A stretch of DNA of 64,000 bases, taken from NCBI GenBank assembly GCA_024349765.1, contig AP026074.1:868001-932000 (forward strand). Reading direction: 5' to 3'. The notes under the pieces were generated by a model that was given only the letters and a program-made list of their open reading frames with translations, had not been told where the DNA came from and searched no databases. Source of the DNA: Streptomyces nigrescens (GTDB taxonomy: Bacteria; Actinomycetota; Actinomycetes; Streptomycetales; Streptomycetaceae). The stretch's first letter is position 1, and each line of letters starts with the position of its first letter. The position numbers and the translations under genes were made by a program. Shown here piece by piece: positions 19,274-27,829 of the stretch.

Positions 19274-19410
19274 ACTTCTTGACCTGCGCGGATGCTAGCA
19301 GTGGGGTCGGTTTTCCTTTGGCGGCGTCGGGTGTTGGGGCATGTGGTCCAGGGGCACTGTCAGTGGGTGGGGCTATGGTGCGGCTCCACTGTACGGAGGA
19401 GGTTGCGCCG

Positions 19411-20487
19411 GTGGAGCGCATGCGGTCGATCGTTGACTTGAGGCGGGGGATGGGGCTGTCGGAGGAGGCAGTTGCCAGGGTGTCGCGGTTATGGGGGAAG
19501 TCCGCGGCGCGGAACGGGGGACGCACTCACCTGCTGCTTGGGCACTTGCTGGACACCGCTGCCGTGGCGGAGGTGATGTGGGAGTGGTATCTCTCGGCTG
19601 CGTTGCGGCACCGGCTGGAGGAGATCAGTGGCGGACGTGGGCGTCTGTGGTTCATGTGGATCTGTGGGATTCACGACTGCGGAAAGGCGTGCCCCGCTTT
19701 TCAGGCGCTGGACGAGGCGGAGGCTGCCCCGGTCAGGGCAGCGGGTCTGGTGTGGGGGAGGTTGCCGGCGGACCGGCGGCAGCGGTGGCGGCATGACGTG
19801 GCGGGTGCCGCATTGCTGCGGCCGAGGTTGGTCGCGGAGTGGGAGAGCAAGCGGATCGGCCCGGTTGGAGAATGCGGCCGGAGCGACGAGCCGTCGGCCT
19901 TCGATCCGTTCGACGTCTATGGGGCGACTGATGAGGACGCCGAGTACGGTATGTCTTCGTGGGCATTGGGCGGAAGCTGCGATCAGCATGAGCGGCGTGA
20001 CGGGCCGGCTCGGTGGTTTCTGGGGAACAAGCGGGGCCTGCTGACGGCCTTTGCCGTCGGCACCGTCGACCACCTCCTACATGCGGCGACCCGTACGGGG
20101 CACGTGATGCTGCGTTTCGCCGGCCTGGTGGGCAAGGTCGTGGTGGTCGACGAGGTGCATGCCGCGGATGTCTACATGCGGCAGTTCCTGCTGGAGGCGC
20201 TGCGCTGGCTCGGGCAGGCCAAGGTCCCGGTGGTCCTGCTCTCGGCGACGCTTCCGCCGGCGCAGCGGCAGGCATGTGTCGATGCATATCAGTCGGGTGT
20301 GCTGAACACGGCGGACGTGGTCTGTCCGGTGCCAGAGCCTGCCGGATATCCGTGCGTGACCGTGGCCTATGCCCTCAATGAGATCTACCGCTTCGGCGGC
20401 GGGGATCTCACTCGGCCCGACAGCCCGCAGATCATCTCCGACTTCTTCACCGAGCTCCTCACCCGCCACAAGGAGCCGACACCGTAG
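19411..20487 (+). CDS. cas3: Cas3 helicase-nuclease, internally deleted and C-terminally truncated
   Basis: 358 residues instead of roughly 900. The HD nuclease domain is present: His45 (HLLLGHLLDTAAVAE), His88-Asp89 (GIHDCGKACPAFQ) and His128 (RHDVAGAALL). The helicase part resumes at WFLGNKRGLLTAFAVGTVDHLLHA, then DEVH at 247-250 (motif II) and SAT at 278-280 (motif III). The stretch that should hold the Walker A/motif I lysine, between about residues 145 and 200, is missing, and the whole second RecA domain with motifs V and VI is absent after residue 358. GGAGGAGG lies 8 bases before GTG 19411, fixing the start. No casA-E, cas1 or cas2 gene is in the window, so interference by this locus alone is very unlikely. 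Confidence 0.85.
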   Translation: MERMRSIVDLRRGMGLSEEAVARVSRLWGKSAARNGGRTHLLLGHLLDTAAVAEVMWEWYLSAALRHRLEEISGGRGRLWFMWICGIHDCGKACPAFQALDEAEAAPVRAAGLVWGRLPADRRQRWRHDVAGAALLRPRLVAEWESKRIGPVGECGRSDEPSAFDPFDVYGATDEDAEYGMSSWALGGSCDQHERRDGPARWFLGNKRGLLTAFAVGTVDHLLHAATRTGHVMLRFAGLVGKVVVVDEVHAADVYMRQFLLEALRWLGQAKVPVVLLSATLPPAQRQACVDAYQSGVLNTADVVCPVPEPAGYPCVTVAYALNEIYRFGGGDLTRPDSPQIISDFFTELLTRHKEPTP

Positions 20488-20503
20488 CGACGGCCGCACC
20501 GCT

Positions 20504-21157
20504 TCAGTAGCCGGCCATGTCCATGACTTCCAGGTACTCGATCTGCCAGTCCTCGTACTCACCGAGATGAGCCGAGTAGCCGCCCCACAGCAGGTGCGCG
20601 AGCTTGTGCAGCTCGTTCACCTGCTCGTAGAAGTTGACGTTCTGCTGCACGGGCCGTGCCGGTGCCCGGCGGGCGCCTTGGCCGACCACGGCGTAACGGT
20701 AGGTCTCCCCTGTCGCATCCTCGCTGTCCAGCCAGTTGAGCTGGCTCCAGGACTCCGGATCGATGCGCTGTTCCACCTCGGGCAGGTCCAGCATGGCCAG
20801 GTACCGGTTGAGGCAGTCCGCCAGTCTCCTGATGTTGTGGGTGCGCAGGCGCTCGTCCAGCCGGTCGGGGCTGAGGTCTTCTTCTCCTGCGTAGCCCTCG
20901 CGCAGCGCACACTGGGCGGCCTTGCGGATCAGCCACTTCAGCGACAGCTCGATGCTGTGCCGGTAGTTGTAGAGGATCGGGAGGGGCAGCAGGTCGTCCG
21001 GGCCGTGGGCGATCCAGTGGCGTGCGGCGGTCTCGGCCACTCGCAGATAGCCGCCCGCAAGGGCGAGGTCGTCCTCGCTGGCACCTCCCCAGACTGCGAT
21101 CTCGGCATTCGCCCAGCGGGGCCGGGGCAGGCTCAACCGGTCTTCTGCTTCCTCCAT
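20504..21157 (-). CDS. unknown protein with possible HEPN-like helix bundle
   Basis: 217 residues from ATG 21157 (MEEAEDRLSLPRPRW). The middle has the helical signature LPILYNYRHSIELSLKWLIRKAAQ, which resembles the R-H-x-(I/L)-E-L-x-L-K helix of HEPN-type proteins, followed by an all-helical region (EQVNELHKLAHLLWGGYSAHLGEYEDWQIEYLEVMDM). HEPN proteins are often RNases or dimerisation modules in defence and toxin systems, and this gene converges on the cas3 remnant 17 bases away. The canonical R-x4-6-H active site is not clear. The family was not recognised with certainty. Confidence 0.55.
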   Translation of the reverse strand: MEEAEDRLSLPRPRWANAEIAVWGGASEDDLALAGGYLRVAETAARHWIAHGPDDLLPLPILYNYRHSIELSLKWLIRKAAQCALREGYAGEEDLSPDRLDERLRTHNIRRLADCLNRYLAMLDLPEVEQRIDPESWSQLNWLDSEDATGETYRYAVVGQGARRAPARPVQQNVNFYEQVNELHKLAHLLWGGYSAHLGEYEDWQIEYLEVMDMAGY

Positions 21158-21376
21158 CCCGTCAGGATGGCAACCGCCCGCCTCGTCCACTACCGCTTTT
21201 GGCAACTGCCCGCTGGCACAGCGTTCCTGGGCGTCGCCGGCGGGCGTCCGGGTGTCGTCATGCCGCAGGGTGTTCACGTCCCCCGCGAACGCCGTGGGCC
21301 CCGATTCGGCTGTCCGGATCGGGGCCCGCTGTTGCGTTTCCCCGACGGCTACTCCAGGCGTTGTTGGTAGTCCGCC

Positions 21377-21715
21377 TCAAGGCGCCGACCGATGCTGCGG
21401 TGCCGGCCCGGACGGGATCAGTGGGTAAAGCCGCAGGACAACCGTCCGGTTGAGGAGCAGAGCATCGGCATCGATCCAAAACTCTTCGACCAATTCTGCT
21501 GTCGGAGCGCCCCGCTCACCTCGGAACAGGTGAAAGGTTGGACAACCCAGGAGAATCGCATGTTTGTTGTTGACCTCTGTCACCACCTGGTCAGTGGCGC
21601 CGGCATTCAGTCCGTGCACGACGGTGTGGGCTTCGCGGCCGCCTGTTTCGAAATCGGCGAAGGGTTCTTCCGTTGCGTGGCGTTCCTGCGGCCGGGGAAC
21701 GGCAAGCACCGCCGT
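21377..21715 (-). CDS. possible small hypothetical protein
   Basis: An open minus-strand frame reads VPRPQERHATEEPFADFETGG, NAGATDQVVTEVNNKHAILLGCPTFHLFRGERG and AELVEEFWIDADALLLNRTVVLRLYPLIPSG. It looks protein-like, but third-position GC is lower than in neighbouring genes and the start is unclear: the frame is open upstream into the Nudix remnant. It may be an imported gene of different composition or a chance frame. No family recognised. Confidence 0.3.
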   Translation of the reverse strand, partial: TAVLAVPRPQERHATEEPFADFETGGREAHTVVHGLNAGATDQVVTEVNNKHAILLGCPTFHLFRGERGAPTAELVEEFWIDADALLLNRTVVLRLYPLIPSGPAPQHRSAP

Positions 21716-21779
21716 CAGAGGTGATGCCGACCTGTAGGTCCGGGCCCCAGCCGGATGCGATGCGGCTGGGGTACCGGCG

Positions 21780-21935
21780 GCGAGTCCGGCCGCACGACCG
21801 CGGCGTCTCGCCAGGCTCGATGCGGCCACCGGGCGGTTCCCAGAGCCACTTGCCGGCGAACGGATCCCGCCGATGCAAAAGACACAGGCGATGGCAGCGT
21901 CACGGCAGACGATCCGGGCGGCGGGCCGGTGCGTT
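21780..21935 (-). pseudogene. Nudix hydrolase fragment
   Basis: Two minus-strand frames joined near 21880 give ARIVCRDAA then LLHRRDPFAGKWLWEPPGGRIEPGETP, the strand before and the first half of the Nudix box (GGRIEPGET). The rest of the box (REUXEE) and the C-terminus are not found. Nudix enzymes hydrolyse nucleoside diphosphates linked to another moiety; this copy cannot be active. Confidence 0.6.
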
Positions 21936-22097
21936 GCTTCCACTGCCTTACCCCCGCTCCGATCGGGCAGTTCAGCGTGACTTCGGTCGTGAGTCTCTGG
22001 GCGGTGAACCCTTTTTCGGTAACGTCTTGTGGCGGTTGGTGATCGCTTTTCAGGGGACAGGTTTCGAAAGGGATCACGAACCTCCGCACGCGGGACT

Positions 22098-22715
22098 GTG
22101 ACGGAGCTCACGACAGATGCAGAACCTGCGCGCCGTGTCGGGCGTCTGGCTGGCGTGAGATCACGCAGGAGAGCGCTGGACGAGCTGGATGAGGAACGCC
22201 TCGTTCGGCTGGTGGCCAGAGGTGACCGCGGGGCGTTCGACGAGTTGTACCGGCGCACGTCGCCTTGGCTGGTGGTGCGGTTGCGCCGTCGCTGTGCGGA
22301 CGAGCAGATCGTCGCCGAGGTCATGCAGGAGACCTACCTGGCGGTGTGGCGCGCGGCTGGCGCGTTCGCCGGGAGCGCGGTCGGCGGGACGGCCGTGGGG
22401 TGGCTGTGGACGATCGCGGCGCGCCGCCTCGTCGACGCGTTCCGGCGCCGTGCCCACCACGCCGAACCGCCGGTCGCCGCCGCCGAGCGGGCGGTGGTGC
22501 CTGCGGCGGAGGAACAGGCACTCGCCAAGACCGTCGGCGGCGACGTGGGTGACGCCCTGCAGCGACTGGCGCCGGAACTCCGAGAGGTGCTTCAGGCCAC
22601 GGTGCTCGACGGGCTCACCATCCGGGAGACCGCCGTCCTGTTCAGACTGCCCGAAGGCACGGTCAAGACCCGCGCCCGCCGGGCCCGGATCGCGATGCGG
22701 GAGGCGCTGACATGA
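22098..22715 (+). CDS. ECF RNA polymerase sigma factor
   Basis: About 205 residues. Sigma region 2 is seen in ERLVRLVARGDRGAFDELYRRTSPWLVVRLRRRCADEQIVAEVMQETYLAVWRAAGAF and region 4 in LAPELREVLQATVLDGLTIRETAVLFRLPEGTVKTRARRARIAMREAL. The stop overlaps the next start by 4 bases (ATGA), and that next gene encodes a zinc-finger anti-sigma factor, so this sigma factor is held inactive at the membrane until a signal arrives. GTG 22098 is used; a later start is possible because the first 25 residues are outside the conserved core. Its likely target includes its own five-gene operon with an ABC exporter-like system. Confidence 0.92.
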   Translation: MTELTTDAEPARRVGRLAGVRSRRRALDELDEERLVRLVARGDRGAFDELYRRTSPWLVVRLRRRCADEQIVAEVMQETYLAVWRAAGAFAGSAVGGTAVGWLWTIAARRLVDAFRRRAHHAEPPVAAAERAVVPAAEEQALAKTVGGDVGDALQRLAPELREVLQATVLDGLTIRETAVLFRLPEGTVKTRARRARIAMREALT

Positions 22716-23539
22716 GCGGGGAACACGCGTCGAGGCGGTTGATCGACGACTACGCACGTGGTGACGCAACGATGGCCGCGGACACGGTATGGGCGTTGGA
22801 GGCCCATCTGGAGTCGTGCGCACCGTGCCGGAGCCACCTGGCGGCCTCGGTGGCCACCGAGGCGCCCGACGTCGCCGCGCTCCTCGACACCGTACGGGCC
22901 GGTCTGGAACCGCAGTTGGACGCGGCCGCAAGGGCGCCCTCGCGGCGACACCTGACGAGGCGGGTCTCGGCCTGGCTGACGCCGGCCATGGCCCCGTGGT
23001 TGGCCGTGATCGTCGTCGTCACCCTGATGGCGCTGCTGCTGAACGCGGTCGCGTCGCCGACGTTCTTCGGCGACACCTCTCCACTGTTGCTGATCGCGCC
23101 CGTGCTGCCGCTGTGCGGTGTCGCCGCATCGTGGTCGCGCGGACTGGACCCGGCGCACGAGCTGACGACCTCGGCCGCCCGAGCCGGCCTCCCCCTGCTC
23201 CTCAGACGCACCACGGCGGTCCTGGTGGTGGTCCTGCCCGGGCTCCTGGTGGGGGGATGGCTGACCGGAACCATGGCGGCCGCTCAGTGGCTGCTGCCTT
23301 CCCTGGCCTTCACCTCCACCGCCCTGGCGATGGGCAGCGTGGTCGGCGTGACCCGCGCCGCCACCGGGCTACTGGTCGCGTGGGGCGTCCTCGTCGTGGT
23401 ACCCGCCTCGGCCACCGGCCGCGTCCCTCATGCCCTGCAACGTGTGCTGCAGCCGGACCAACTGCCCTTGTGGGGGCTGCTCCTCGCGCTCGGAATCGGC
23501 GCCGTGATCGCCCGCAGAAACGCCTACTCAACGCTGTGA
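22712..23539 (+). CDS. zinc-finger anti-sigma factor, membrane bound
   Basis: 275 residues. The N-terminal cytoplasmic domain has the anti-sigma zinc motif His32-x3-Cys36-x2-Cys39 (AHLESCAPCRSH). Six or so membrane helices follow, for example around APWLAVIVVVTLMALLLNAV, PLLLIAPVLPLCGVAAS, TTAVLVVVLPGLLVGGWLTG and LPLWGLLLALGIGAVIA. The many helices are unusual compared with single-pass anti-sigma factors and suggest that the membrane part itself may sense an envelope or transporter signal. Translation is coupled to the sigma factor (4-base overlap). Confidence 0.88.
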   Translation: MSGEHASRRLIDDYARGDATMAADTVWALEAHLESCAPCRSHLAASVATEAPDVAALLDTVRAGLEPQLDAAARAPSRRHLTRRVSAWLTPAMAPWLAVIVVVTLMALLLNAVASPTFFGDTSPLLLIAPVLPLCGVAASWSRGLDPAHELTTSAARAGLPLLLRRTTAVLVVVLPGLLVGGWLTGTMAAAQWLLPSLAFTSTALAMGSVVGVTRAATGLLVAWGVLVVVPASATGRVPHALQRVLQPDQLPLWGLLLALGIGAVIARRNAYSTL

Positions 23540-23571
23540 AACCATCGTCGACCCTCGAAAGGGACCACCGC

Positions 23572-24381
23572 ATGACACCCGCCTCGAGCGCGGCTGACAC
23601 CGCGCCGAAGACCTACCCATGGGAGATCCGGGCCAGCGGCCTGAGAGTAGCCGTCGGACGGAAGAAGATGGCCGTCGACGGACTCGACCTCTCCCTGGGC
23701 ATCGGCACCCATGGCCTCCTGGGGCCCAACGGAGCGGGAAAGACCACCCTGATCCGGACGCTGGCCACCGTGCTGCGCCCCACCGAGGGCGAACTGGAAC
23801 TGCTCGGCACCTCCGTGGGCCGCATCGGCGACTACCGGGCCCTGCGCCGCCGGATCGGCTACCTGCCGCAGGATTTCGGCTACTACAAGCGCTTCACTGT
23901 GCGTGAGTTCGTCGAGTACATGGCCTGGTTGAAAGAGGTTCCCAAGGCGGACGTCCCCGCCGCCGTCCAGCGGGCCGTGGAACGAGTGGGCCTGGCGGAC
24001 CGCGCCGACCATCGGATGAAGACCCTGTCCGGCGGCATGGTGCGGCGGGCCGGCATCGCCCAGGCCATCGTCAACGCCCCCGCGGTGCTGCTGCTGGACG
24101 AGCCGACAGCCGGCCTGGACCCCGCGCAGCGACTGCGCTTCCGCGAGCTGCTACAGGAACTGGGCCGCGACACCTGTGTGGTCGTCTCCACCCACCTGGT
24201 CGAGGACGTCGCGGCCGCCTGCTCCGACGTGGTGCTCTTCGCCGACGGCCGCCTCGTCATCCAGGGCACGCCGGACGACCTGGCCGCAGCGGGCGGCATC
24301 GAGTACCCGGGCGACAGCCCCCTGGAGCGCGGCTACTCGGCGCTGCTCCGCAACTCCGGGCAGCAGGGAGGCACCTGGTGA
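23572..24381 (+). CDS. ABC transporter ATP-binding protein
   Basis: 269 residues. Walker A GPNGAGKT at 51-58, Q-loop GYLPQDFGYYKRFTVREFVEYMAWLK, signature TLSGGMVRRAGIAQAI, Walker B VLLLDEPTAGLDP and H-loop STHLVEDV are all intact. It is of the drug/bacteriocin-exporter type that pairs with a separate permease, here the overlapping downstream gene (ATG 24378). The frame is open far upstream, but ATG 23572 follows a ribosome-site-like GAAAGGGA and gives the normal length. Role: energising export or membrane remodelling by the system under the ECF sigma factor. Confidence 0.93.
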   Translation: MTPASSAADTAPKTYPWEIRASGLRVAVGRKKMAVDGLDLSLGIGTHGLLGPNGAGKTTLIRTLATVLRPTEGELELLGTSVGRIGDYRALRRRIGYLPQDFGYYKRFTVREFVEYMAWLKEVPKADVPAAVQRAVERVGLADRADHRMKTLSGGMVRRAGIAQAIVNAPAVLLLDEPTAGLDPAQRLRFRELLQELGRDTCVVVSTHLVEDVAAACSDVVLFADGRLVIQGTPDDLAAAGGIEYPGDSPLERGYSALLRNSGQQGGTW

Positions 24382-25775
24382 TCGGACGTGTCCTGCGCAT
24401 CGAACTGAAGCGCTCCATCGCCCCGTGGCCCGGCGTCGTCGTCCTGGGAGGCAGCCTGGCGATCTTCTGTCTGATCGACGGGTTCTGGTGGAGGGGCACC
24501 GCGGGGTGGACGGCCCAGGGGACCTCCATGGCCCTGTGGACCCGCTCCTGGCTGGCCTTCTGGTGGCCGCTCGTGGTGGGCACGGGAGCGGTGTACGGCC
24601 TGCGCGAATCCCGATCGCGGATGGCCGAACTGCTGACGACCACGCCGATGCCGTCCTGGCGCCGCGCCGCGCTGCCGGCCGGTGCGATGGCGCTCACGCT
24701 GGCGTCGGGCTTCGGCCTCCTGGTCGTCGTGGGCGGAGTCCAGGTGGCCCTCGGCCCCACCACCTACACGACCCTCGGGTGGCTGCCGATCTCGCTCGTG
24801 GCGGCGCTGGCCCTGGTCGCGGGGGCCGTGTTCGGCATGGGCGTCGCGCGCGCCCTGCCCTCCGTTCTCACCCCGCCGGCCCTGGTCGTGTTCTTCCTCA
24901 TGCTGACGGGCCTTCTTCTACGGCAGAACAGCGACGGGGCGGTGCCCTCGGGCATGGCGCCGAACCCGCTCACCCAGCTGTCCCCGGCGACCGCGCAACC
25001 GCGGGAGATGCTGCTGACCCTGTCCGGCTCCGTGCACCTCGGTCAGACACTCTGGCTTCTCGGCCTGCTCGCCACCGGCTTCGCACTGCTGTCGGCCGTG
25101 ACCCGCCAGGCCCGACTGCTCGCGGTGCTCCCCGTCCTGGCCGGCGCGACCCTGGCCCTGCTGGTCCTGCCGGCCTCCGCACACGAGACCTATGTCGTCG
25201 ACAAGGCCGCCGCTGCCCTGGTCTGCGACGGACCGGTGTGCGTGACGCAGGCGAACCGCTCACGCCTGCCCGAGCTCGCACCGCGCAGCAAGGAGGCGCT
25301 GTGCGTGCTGCACGAGGTCCTGGGCGACAAGGCGCCGAACTCGGTGCGGGAGTACACCAGGCTGCGCGCACTCGGCGACAAACGCGAACTCTCCGGCGAC
25401 GCGGTGCTGGTCGACTTCAACGACCGGCTGCTCGCCGATGCGACAGGGCAGAAACTGACCCGCGCGCTGATCGCCCAGGGTCTGGCACCGAGCTGCTACG
25501 CGTACAACGACCAGGAGGGCGGAGGACAGGACGGCGTCGCCGTCCAGAGCATCGCCGTGAGCTGGGCCCTCCATGACGGCCGGCTCCAACCGCTGGGGGA
25601 GAGGGGTAGCGACGGGTACTCGCGCAAGATCTGGGCGGACGCCGACGTCGCCTGGCAGAGGCTGACGACGCGGTCACCAGCCGAGCAGCGTTCGCAGATC
25701 GCCAAGGTACGCGCCGGGAGCTACTCCTGCGCGGGGGACCAGCTTTCGGCGCTTGCGGGGGAGGCGTCGCGATGA
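24378..25775 (+). CDS. ABC transporter permease with C-terminal extracytoplasmic domain
   Basis: 465 residues. About six to eight membrane helices occupy the first 260 residues (IAPWPGVVVLGGSLAIFCLIDGF, SWLAFWWPLVVGTGAVYG, LPAGAMALTLASGFGLLVVVGGVQVAL, WLPISLVAALALVAGAVFGMGVARA, ALVVFFLMLTGLLL, LWLLGLLATGFALLSAV, LLAVLPVLAGATLALLVLPASA). After SAHETYVVDKAAAALVCDGPVCVTQ comes a soluble C-terminal region of about 190 residues with several Cys that should lie outside the membrane. The start overlaps the ATPase stop by 4 bases, and the end overlaps the next gene the same way. No family name is certain for the C-terminal region. Confidence 0.82.
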   Translation: MIGRVLRIELKRSIAPWPGVVVLGGSLAIFCLIDGFWWRGTAGWTAQGTSMALWTRSWLAFWWPLVVGTGAVYGLRESRSRMAELLTTTPMPSWRRAALPAGAMALTLASGFGLLVVVGGVQVALGPTTYTTLGWLPISLVAALALVAGAVFGMGVARALPSVLTPPALVVFFLMLTGLLLRQNSDGAVPSGMAPNPLTQLSPATAQPREMLLTLSGSVHLGQTLWLLGLLATGFALLSAVTRQARLLAVLPVLAGATLALLVLPASAHETYVVDKAAAALVCDGPVCVTQANRSRLPELAPRSKEALCVLHEVLGDKAPNSVREYTRLRALGDKRELSGDAVLVDFNDRLLADATGQKLTRALIAQGLAPSCYAYNDQEGGGQDGVAVQSIAVSWALHDGRLQPLGERGSDGYSRKIWADADVAWQRLTTRSPAEQRSQIAKVRAGSYSCAGDQLSALAGEASR

Positions 25776-26338
25776 GATGGCTGACCCTGTACGCCCGTTC
25801 ACGACAGGTGCTCGCCTCGGCCACCGCCGTCGCGCTCGTCACGCTGGCGGTGTGGGCCCTCCACAGCCCAGGACCGGTGGATCCGGTGATGGCGGTCCTG
25901 GTCCTCACTGCGAACGTGGCGGCCGTTTCCATCGGGCTCGGTGGATGGGACGTCGTGCTGGAGAGGACGGCTGGGATCCGCTGGGTGCCCCGCCGGGCGG
26001 CGCACGTACTGCTGGCCGGCGCGATCGCCGGTGCGGCGCTGTTGACGGTCCAGGCGGCCGGAGTGCAGCTCGCCCCCACCGAGGTCGTCATCCGGGACAG
26101 CGCGGGTCTGGTCGGCGCGGCCGCGCTCGGGGCGGCGCTGCTCGGGGCACAGTTCGCCTGGACCCTGCCGACCGGCTGGTTCGCGGTCACTCTCTTCGCC
26201 CCGCCTCTGGGCGGCACTGCGGGACAGGTGGTCAGCTGGATGACCTTTCCTGCCGGCACGGCGGCGTCCACCGGAACCGCGTGGACCCTGTTGGCGACCG
26301 GCACCGTGCTGTACGCCCTAGCAGGACCGAAACGGTAA
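25772..26338 (+). CDS. membrane protein, last gene of the ECF/ABC operon
   Basis: 188 residues, nearly all hydrophobic: helices around VLASATAVALVTLAVWAL, PVMAVLVLTANVAAVSIGLGGW, AAHVLLAGAIAGAALLTVQAAG, LVGAAALGAALLGAQFAW and TAWTLLATGTVLYALAG. The start overlaps the permease stop (ATGA). It is likely a second membrane subunit of the ABC system. The family was not recognised. An IS fragment begins within 70 bases of its stop, so the operon may have lost downstream genes. Confidence 0.75.
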   Translation: MRWLTLYARSRQVLASATAVALVTLAVWALHSPGPVDPVMAVLVLTANVAAVSIGLGGWDVVLERTAGIRWVPRRAAHVLLAGAIAGAALLTVQAAGVQLAPTEVVIRDSAGLVGAAALGAALLGAQFAWTLPTGWFAVTLFAPPLGGTAGQVVSWMTFPAGTAASTGTAWTLLATGTVLYALAGPKR

Positions 26339-26399
26339 CGGGCACGCCCCGGCCTGCGCTCCGGAAGCCCGTGACCGTCTGCAGGAACCGGGGTCTTCT

Positions 26400-26785
26400 C
26401 GGCAACGTGACGGTTGTGGTGCTGCATGGCCTGCTTGCGCGTTCCCCGCCCCGCCGCGGAAGGCCGCGGACCCGGCCGGATGTGGTCCTGGCCGACAAGG
26501 CGTATTCCTCCCGCCGTGATCCGCGACCACCTGCGCAAGCGCGGCATCCGGGCGGTGATCCCCGTCCCGGACGACCAACGCGGACATCGACTTCGTCGCG
26601 GCAGCCAAGGCGGCAGGCCACCGGCCTTCGACCGCGAGACCTACAAACAACGCAACACCGTCGAGCGGTGCATCAACCGCCTCAAGCAGTGGCGCGGCAT
26701 TGCCGCCCGCTACGAAAAGACCGCAACCACCTACCTCGCCGGGCTGCGCATCGCGGGCATCTTCCTCTGGTCAGCAAGATGATCC
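26400..26785 (+). pseudogene. IS5-family transposase C-terminal fragment
   Basis: Two plus-strand frames give DVVLADKAYSSR and then IRDHLRKRGIRAVIPVPDDQRGHRLRRGSQGGRPPAFDRETYKQRNTVERCINRLKQWRGIAARYEKTATTYLAGLRIAGIFLW, the last third of an IS5-type transposase. The N-terminal half is gone and one frameshift separates the two pieces. Confidence 0.8.
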
Positions 26786-26917
26786 GATGGAAACGGTCTA
26801 GATGATCAATTCCAAGGGATGCCTGCGGCAGGGTGTGGGGTGGGCGGCGGCCGAAGCCACCGCGAGACGGTCAGGCGGCGGGCTACCGGCCCTGGTTGTC
26901 GAGGTGGCAGCGGGCGG

Positions 26918-27307
26918 TCAGGCGTCAGGGTCGACTTCGGGGTGCGTGAACCGCACGGACTTGCCCAGCGACCGGGCGTAGGCGATTTCGGCTCGGGTGC
27001 TGTCCCCGATGTAGTCGCCGACTACGAGCACCTCATCAGCGAGCCGGATCTTCGCCCGGTGCAGATCGTCGAGTCGAACCTTCAGCGCCTCGGCCTCGAC
27101 AGGATCGGACCAAAATTCGTGCGGCGACTTCATGTCACAGCCCGGTTTGACGACAATCTTTCCGGCTTTGGTCTCCCGCAGATCGGCCTCGTTCATCTCG
27201 GTCATGAAGCGGGTGGAGCCACAGATCACGACGATACGCGGGAGGCTCAACAGCTTCTTCGCGTCGGCGAGCTTCTCCTCGGGGGTGAGCAGTTGCGGGT
27301 ACAACAC
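26918..27307 (-). CDS. nucleoside 2-deoxyribosyltransferase-like protein
   Basis: 129 residues. The core RIVVICGSTRFMTEMNEADLRETKAGKIVVKPGC, followed by DDLHRAKIRLADEVLVVGDYIGDSTRAEIAYARSLGKSVRF, has the fold signature of nucleoside 2-deoxyribosyltransferase-like proteins: an ICGSxRF loop and a conserved acid in the DEVLV...GxxTRxEIxYA part. They are common in phages and plasmids. The start GTG 27307 has AGGAGG five bases upstream; a longer frame to 27397 would cover that site. Flanked by IS fragments on both sides. The reaction is inferred from the fold only. Confidence 0.75.
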   Translation of the reverse strand: MLYPQLLTPEEKLADAKKLLSLPRIVVICGSTRFMTEMNEADLRETKAGKIVVKPGCDMKSPHEFWSDPVEAEALKVRLDDLHRAKIRLADEVLVVGDYIGDSTRAEIAYARSLGKSVRFTHPEVDPDA

Positions 27308-27377
27308 TGGTTCCTCCTGGTGGTGTGGTCCAAGGGGTGCCTGCGGAGACGAGAACGAGGGCGTCCAAGATCGTTTT

Positions 27378-27815
27378 GTGACGAACGACGTGGACACCCT
27401 CGCGACGGCACTCTATGCGACGACCGACGACATGCTGAAGGAGCATCCCGACCTGGCACCGTGGCGCCCGCCGGCCGGCATTACGCCCCGCCTGAGCGAT
27501 GCCGAACTGGTCACCCTCGCCACGATGCAGGCCATACTCGGCTACACCAGGCCGAATGGCTCCGCCATGCCCGTGCCCACCTGCGCCACCTCTTCCCCTA
27601 CCTGCCCTAGCAGCCCGGCTACAACAAGCGGCTACGCAAGGCCGCCGGTCTGATGCGAAGCGTCAACCGGATCCTGGCCACCACCACCTCGGTGTGGAGC
27701 GACGACGTATGGGTCGTGGACTCCACCCCGGTGGAATGCGGCCGCTTCCGCGAGACCGTCAAACGCTCCGACCTGGCAGGTTGGGCCGAATACGGCTACT
27801 GCACCAGCCACAGCC
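27378..27815 (+). pseudogene. IS982-family transposase remnant
   Basis: Starts with GTG 27378 (TNDVDTLATALYATTDDMLKEHPDLAPWRPPAGITPRLSDAELVTLATMQAILGYTR). A frameshift near 27560 moves to WLRHARAHLRHLFPYLP, then an in-frame TAG, then GYNKRLRKAAGLMRSVNRILATTTSVWSDDVWVVDSTPVECGRFRETVKRSDLAGWAEYGYCTSHSRFF, where similarity ends abruptly near 27815. The C-terminal half of the transposase is missing. Confidence 0.82.
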
Positions 27816-27829
27816 GCTTCTTTCACCAG

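Noticed and set aside
18802-19410. Long open frame running through the CRISPR array into cas3
   Set aside because: The 29-base repeats translate to repeated peptides and the real start is GTG 19411 with a strong ribosome site.
22789-23571. Very long N-terminal extension of the ABC ATPase
   Set aside because: It overlaps the anti-sigma gene in another frame and has no protein-like character; ATG 23572 gives the family length.
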